A stretch of DNA of 8,258 bases, taken from JACRBK01 sp964427955 (GTDB lineage Bacteria > Chloroflexota > Anaerolineae > Aggregatilineales > Aggregatilineaceae). Below, one piece after another: positions 6,794-8,258 of this stretch (positions within the stretch are counted from its first letter, which is position 1; every line of letters starts with the position of its first letter). The position numbers and the translations under genes are program-made. The stretch lies in assembly GCA_964427955.1 (NCBI GenBank), contig CAYRWY010000262.1, forward strand, positions 1 through 8,258, in the 5' to 3' direction. The notes under the pieces are model-generated. The model was not told where the DNA came from and ran no database searches. It saw nothing but the letters and a program-made list of their open reading frames with translations.

Positions 6794-7263
6794 AATATCT
6801 CATCCTGAACCTGGCCCTGGGGTTGGTCTGGACCTTCCTGACCGGGGAATTCACCCAGACGAATTTTTTCTTCGGCCTGCTGCTGGCCTTCTTTCTGCTG
6901 TTCATGCTGCGGGAAGTGGTCGGCACGACCGCGTACTGCAAGAAGGTCTGGCAGGTCATCTATTTCGTGCTGTACTTCCTGTGGGAACTGGTCATCGCCA
7001 ATCTGCACGTGGCCTACGAGGTGATCACGCCCAAGCTCTACATGCACCCGGCGATTGTCGCCGTGCCGCTCGACGTGAAGCGCGACCTGGAGATCACCCT
7101 GCTGGCAAACCTGATCACCCTGACGCCGGGCACGCTGTCGCTCGAAGTCTCGGAGGATCGGAGCACGCTGTACGTGCACGGCATGTACGTCGATGACATC
7201 GAGGAATTCCGGCAGTCGATCAAACTCGGCTTTGAAAAGCGGGTGAAGGAGCTGTTCGAATGA
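6790..7263 (+). CDS. mrpE: Na+/H+ antiporter subunit MrpE (MnhE family)
   Basis: Mrp subunit of 157 aa, usual family length. Residues 1-40 and about 53-75 are hydrophobic membrane segments. The rest is a cytoplasmic domain, with ANLITLTPGTLSLEV (106-120) and STLYVHGMYVDD (125-136) matching the MnhE signature. The ATG overlaps the mrpD stop (ATGA), and the ribosome site is weak (GGGAAG), which suits translational coupling to mrpD. MrpE is unique to Mrp complexes; it is not part of complex I. It is needed for normal assembly in bacteria where it has been tested. Confidence 0.95.
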   Translation: MKYLILNLALGLVWTFLTGEFTQTNFFFGLLLAFFLLFMLREVVGTTAYCKKVWQVIYFVLYFLWELVIANLHVAYEVITPKLYMHPAIVAVPLDVKRDLEITLLANLITLTPGTLSLEVSEDRSTLYVHGMYVDDIEEFRQSIKLGFEKRVKELFE

Positions 7264-7529
7264 ACCTGGGCAACCCTTTGATCATGATCACGTTTTCGGC
7301 CCTGATGTTGGGGCTGATCATGGCGTTCTGCCGCCTGCTGATCGGTCCCAGCCTGGCCGACCGGGTCGTGGCGCTCGACCTCGTCTCGGCCCTGGCGATT
7401 GCGGTGATCGCGTTCCTGGCCATCGCGACCGACGATCCCCTGCTGCTCAACGTGGTGGCAGTCGTCGCGCTGACGTCTTTTCTCGGCACCATTGCCTTCG
7501 CTTACTACATCGAAGTGAGGAAAACGTGA
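7260..7529 (+). CDS. mrpF: Na+/H+ antiporter subunit MrpF (MnhF family)
   Basis: Small three-helix membrane subunit, 89 aa, typical length. The signature GPSLADRVVALDLVSALAI (29-47) contains the conserved D34, R35 and D40. A second conserved block is LNVVAVVALTSFLGTIAFAY (63-82). The ATG overlaps the mrpE stop by four bases (ATGA), with AAGGAG 8 bases upstream at 7246-7251. It functions only as part of the Mrp membrane complex. Confidence 0.95.
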   Translation: MNLGNPLIMITFSALMLGLIMAFCRLLIGPSLADRVVALDLVSALAIAVIAFLAIATDDPLLLNVVAVVALTSFLGTIAFAYYIEVRKT

Positions 7530-7936
7530 TGGACTGGATCACCACCCTCCGCGAAGTGTTTTCATTCATCTTCCTGCTGATCGGGACGACGTTCACCCTG
7601 ATTGCCGGGCTGGGCATTCTGCGGATGCCCGACCTGTTCCTGCGCATGTCGATGACCACCAAAGCCGGGACCATCGGCGTCGGCTCGATCCTGGTCGCCT
7701 GCATGATCTACTTCGACGACGGGGCCAGCGTCGCCAAGGCGTTCGCCATCATCATCTTCACACTGATCACGTCGCCGGTGTCGGCCCACATGATCGGGCG
7801 CGCGGGCTACCTGGACAAAGACGTGTCGCTGTGGCCCCGCACCCATACCGACCACTTCAAGGAGTACGCCCGGCCCCGGCGTGCCAGGCGGCAGACTGCG
7901 CCCTCCGAAGTAACCGACCGCTTTTCAGCGCGGTGA
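7529..7936 (+). CDS. mrpG: Na+/H+ antiporter subunit MrpG (MnhG/PhaG family)
   Basis: Last subunit of the operon, 135 aa, with about three membrane helices. GLGILRMPDLFLRM (27-40) then TTKAGTIGVGSIL (43-55) is the MnhG core. At the position where many members have RMHAATKA or RMQAATKA, this protein has RMSMTTKA, with S41 in place of the usual H or Q. The C-terminal 25 residues are basic and polar (RPRRARRQ) and look disordered. The start is ambiguous by one codon: the ATG at 7529 (TGATG overlap with mrpF, 8 bases after GAGG) is chosen over the GTG at 7526 (4-base overlap, 5 bases after GAGG). The stop at 7934-7936 lies inside the convergent anmK end. Confidence 0.94.
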   Translation: MDWITTLREVFSFIFLLIGTTFTLIAGLGILRMPDLFLRMSMTTKAGTIGVGSILVACMIYFDDGASVAKAFAIIIFTLITSPVSAHMIGRAGYLDKDVSLWPRTHTDHFKEYARPRRARRQTAPSEVTDRFSAR

Positions 7937-8258
7937 CCGGTCCGCCCCAGAAGCAGCGCACCAGGTGCGGCGAATCAGGTCGGGATAATTCTGACCGGGG
8001 GTGATCTGGCCCAAGATCACGGGACGCTGCGCGCCGGTCAGCGCCGGATGATTGCCGGGGCGGGCGTGCCAGGCTTCGTGCGCCAGCAGCGCAAACACCA
8101 GGGCTTCTTTGTTGTCACTGTCCAGCCCGATCTCCTCGTGCGTCAGCACGGCGGCGGGTGCCAGGCGCTCGCGGAGCATCCGGACCAGGACCGGATTGCG
8201 GGTCCCGCCCCCGCCCAAAATGACCTCAGCCACCGGAGCCGGAGCATAACGGGCGTAG
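7925..8258 (-). CDS. anmK: Anhydro-N-acetylmuramic acid kinase, C-terminal part (5' truncated by window edge)
   Basis: The last 110 residues of AnmK are present; the full family length is about 370-400, so the N-terminal two-thirds, including the catalytic aspartate, lie outside. AnmK uses ATP to open and phosphorylate 1,6-anhydro-MurNAc, giving MurNAc-6-phosphate for cell-wall recycling in the cytoplasm. Recognisable blocks in order are EVILGGGGTRNPVLVRML (glycine-rich, ASKHA-type kinase fold), GLDSDNKEALVFALLAHEAW, and ALTGAQRPVILGQITPG. The frame stays open to the edge through codons before the GTG at 8233, so that GTG is internal and not the start. The gene points toward mrpG, and their 3' ends overlap by 12 bp. 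It has no evident functional link to the Mrp operon. Confidence 0.9.
   Translation of the reverse strand, partial: YARYAPAPVAEVILGGGGTRNPVLVRMLRERLAPAAVLTHEEIGLDSDNKEALVFALLAHEAWHARPGNHPALTGAQRPVILGQITPGQNYPDLIRRTWCAASGADRSPR
7991..8041. repeat. Nested inverted repeat just past the mrp operon, inside anmK
   Basis: An outer pair CTGACCGG (7991-7998) and CCGGTCAG (8034-8041) is a perfect 8-bp inverted repeat. It encloses an inner perfect 7-bp pair, GTGATCT (8001-8007) and AGATCAC (8014-8020), with a 6-base loop GGCCCA. It begins 55 bases after the mrpG stop. Neither stem is followed by a U-tract. The inner stem falls in codons for the conserved AnmK block PVILGQITPG, so it may be a by-product of the protein sequence. 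Confidence 0.4.

Noticed and set aside
2195..7936. Reading mrpA, mrpC and mrpD as part of a complex I (nuo) or formate hydrogenlyase operon
   Set aside because: MrpB, E, F and G signatures are all present, the order is exactly A-B-C-D-E-F-G, and there are no hydrophilic redox subunits in the window.

Overview
This is a GC-rich bacterial chromosome segment, moderately more AT-rich between genes. It carries a complete seven-subunit Mrp-type cation/proton antiporter operon (mrpA to mrpG, 2195-7936, + strand). An ammonium transporter gene (amt, 218-1720, - strand) is transcribed away from it. At the right edge is the 3' part of an anhydro-N-acetylmuramic acid kinase gene (anmK, 7925-8258, - strand). 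At the left edge is a short C-terminal scrap of an unidentified + strand gene (2-55). The style of the Amt, Mrp and AnmK proteins would fit a Chloroflexota-like bacterium, but that is only an impression from protein sequence and nothing in the window proves it.

Layout. At 1-217 the upstream + gene ends and a perfect hairpin follows it. The amt gene converges on it from the right and ends in a good intrinsic terminator (158-189, - strand). The amt start is a GTG at 1720 set by a strong Shine-Dalgarno. The 474-bp divergent region 1721-2194 has no credible gene but holds a 15-bp dyad (TGTGCA-TAT-TGCACA) whose half-site recurs twice. It is the most likely place for regulation in the window. The mrp genes are packed with 1- or 4-base overlaps or 3-4 base gaps, so they are almost certainly one transcript. 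The last one, mrpG, overlaps the end of the convergent anmK by 12 bp.

How the genes work together. MrpA and MrpD are the two antiporter-like membrane subunits related to complex I NuoL/NuoM/NuoN. MrpB, C, E, F and G are small membrane subunits. Together they form one complex that exports Na+ (or another monovalent cation) in exchange for H+. Amt brings in ammonium. AnmK recycles cell-wall muropeptide sugar and looks functionally unrelated.

I found no sign of a new defence, mobile or biosynthetic system. The most useful leads are the repeated half-site in the amt/mrpA divergent region, a nested inverted repeat just past the mrp operon, and the terminator-free convergent overlap of mrpG with anmK.
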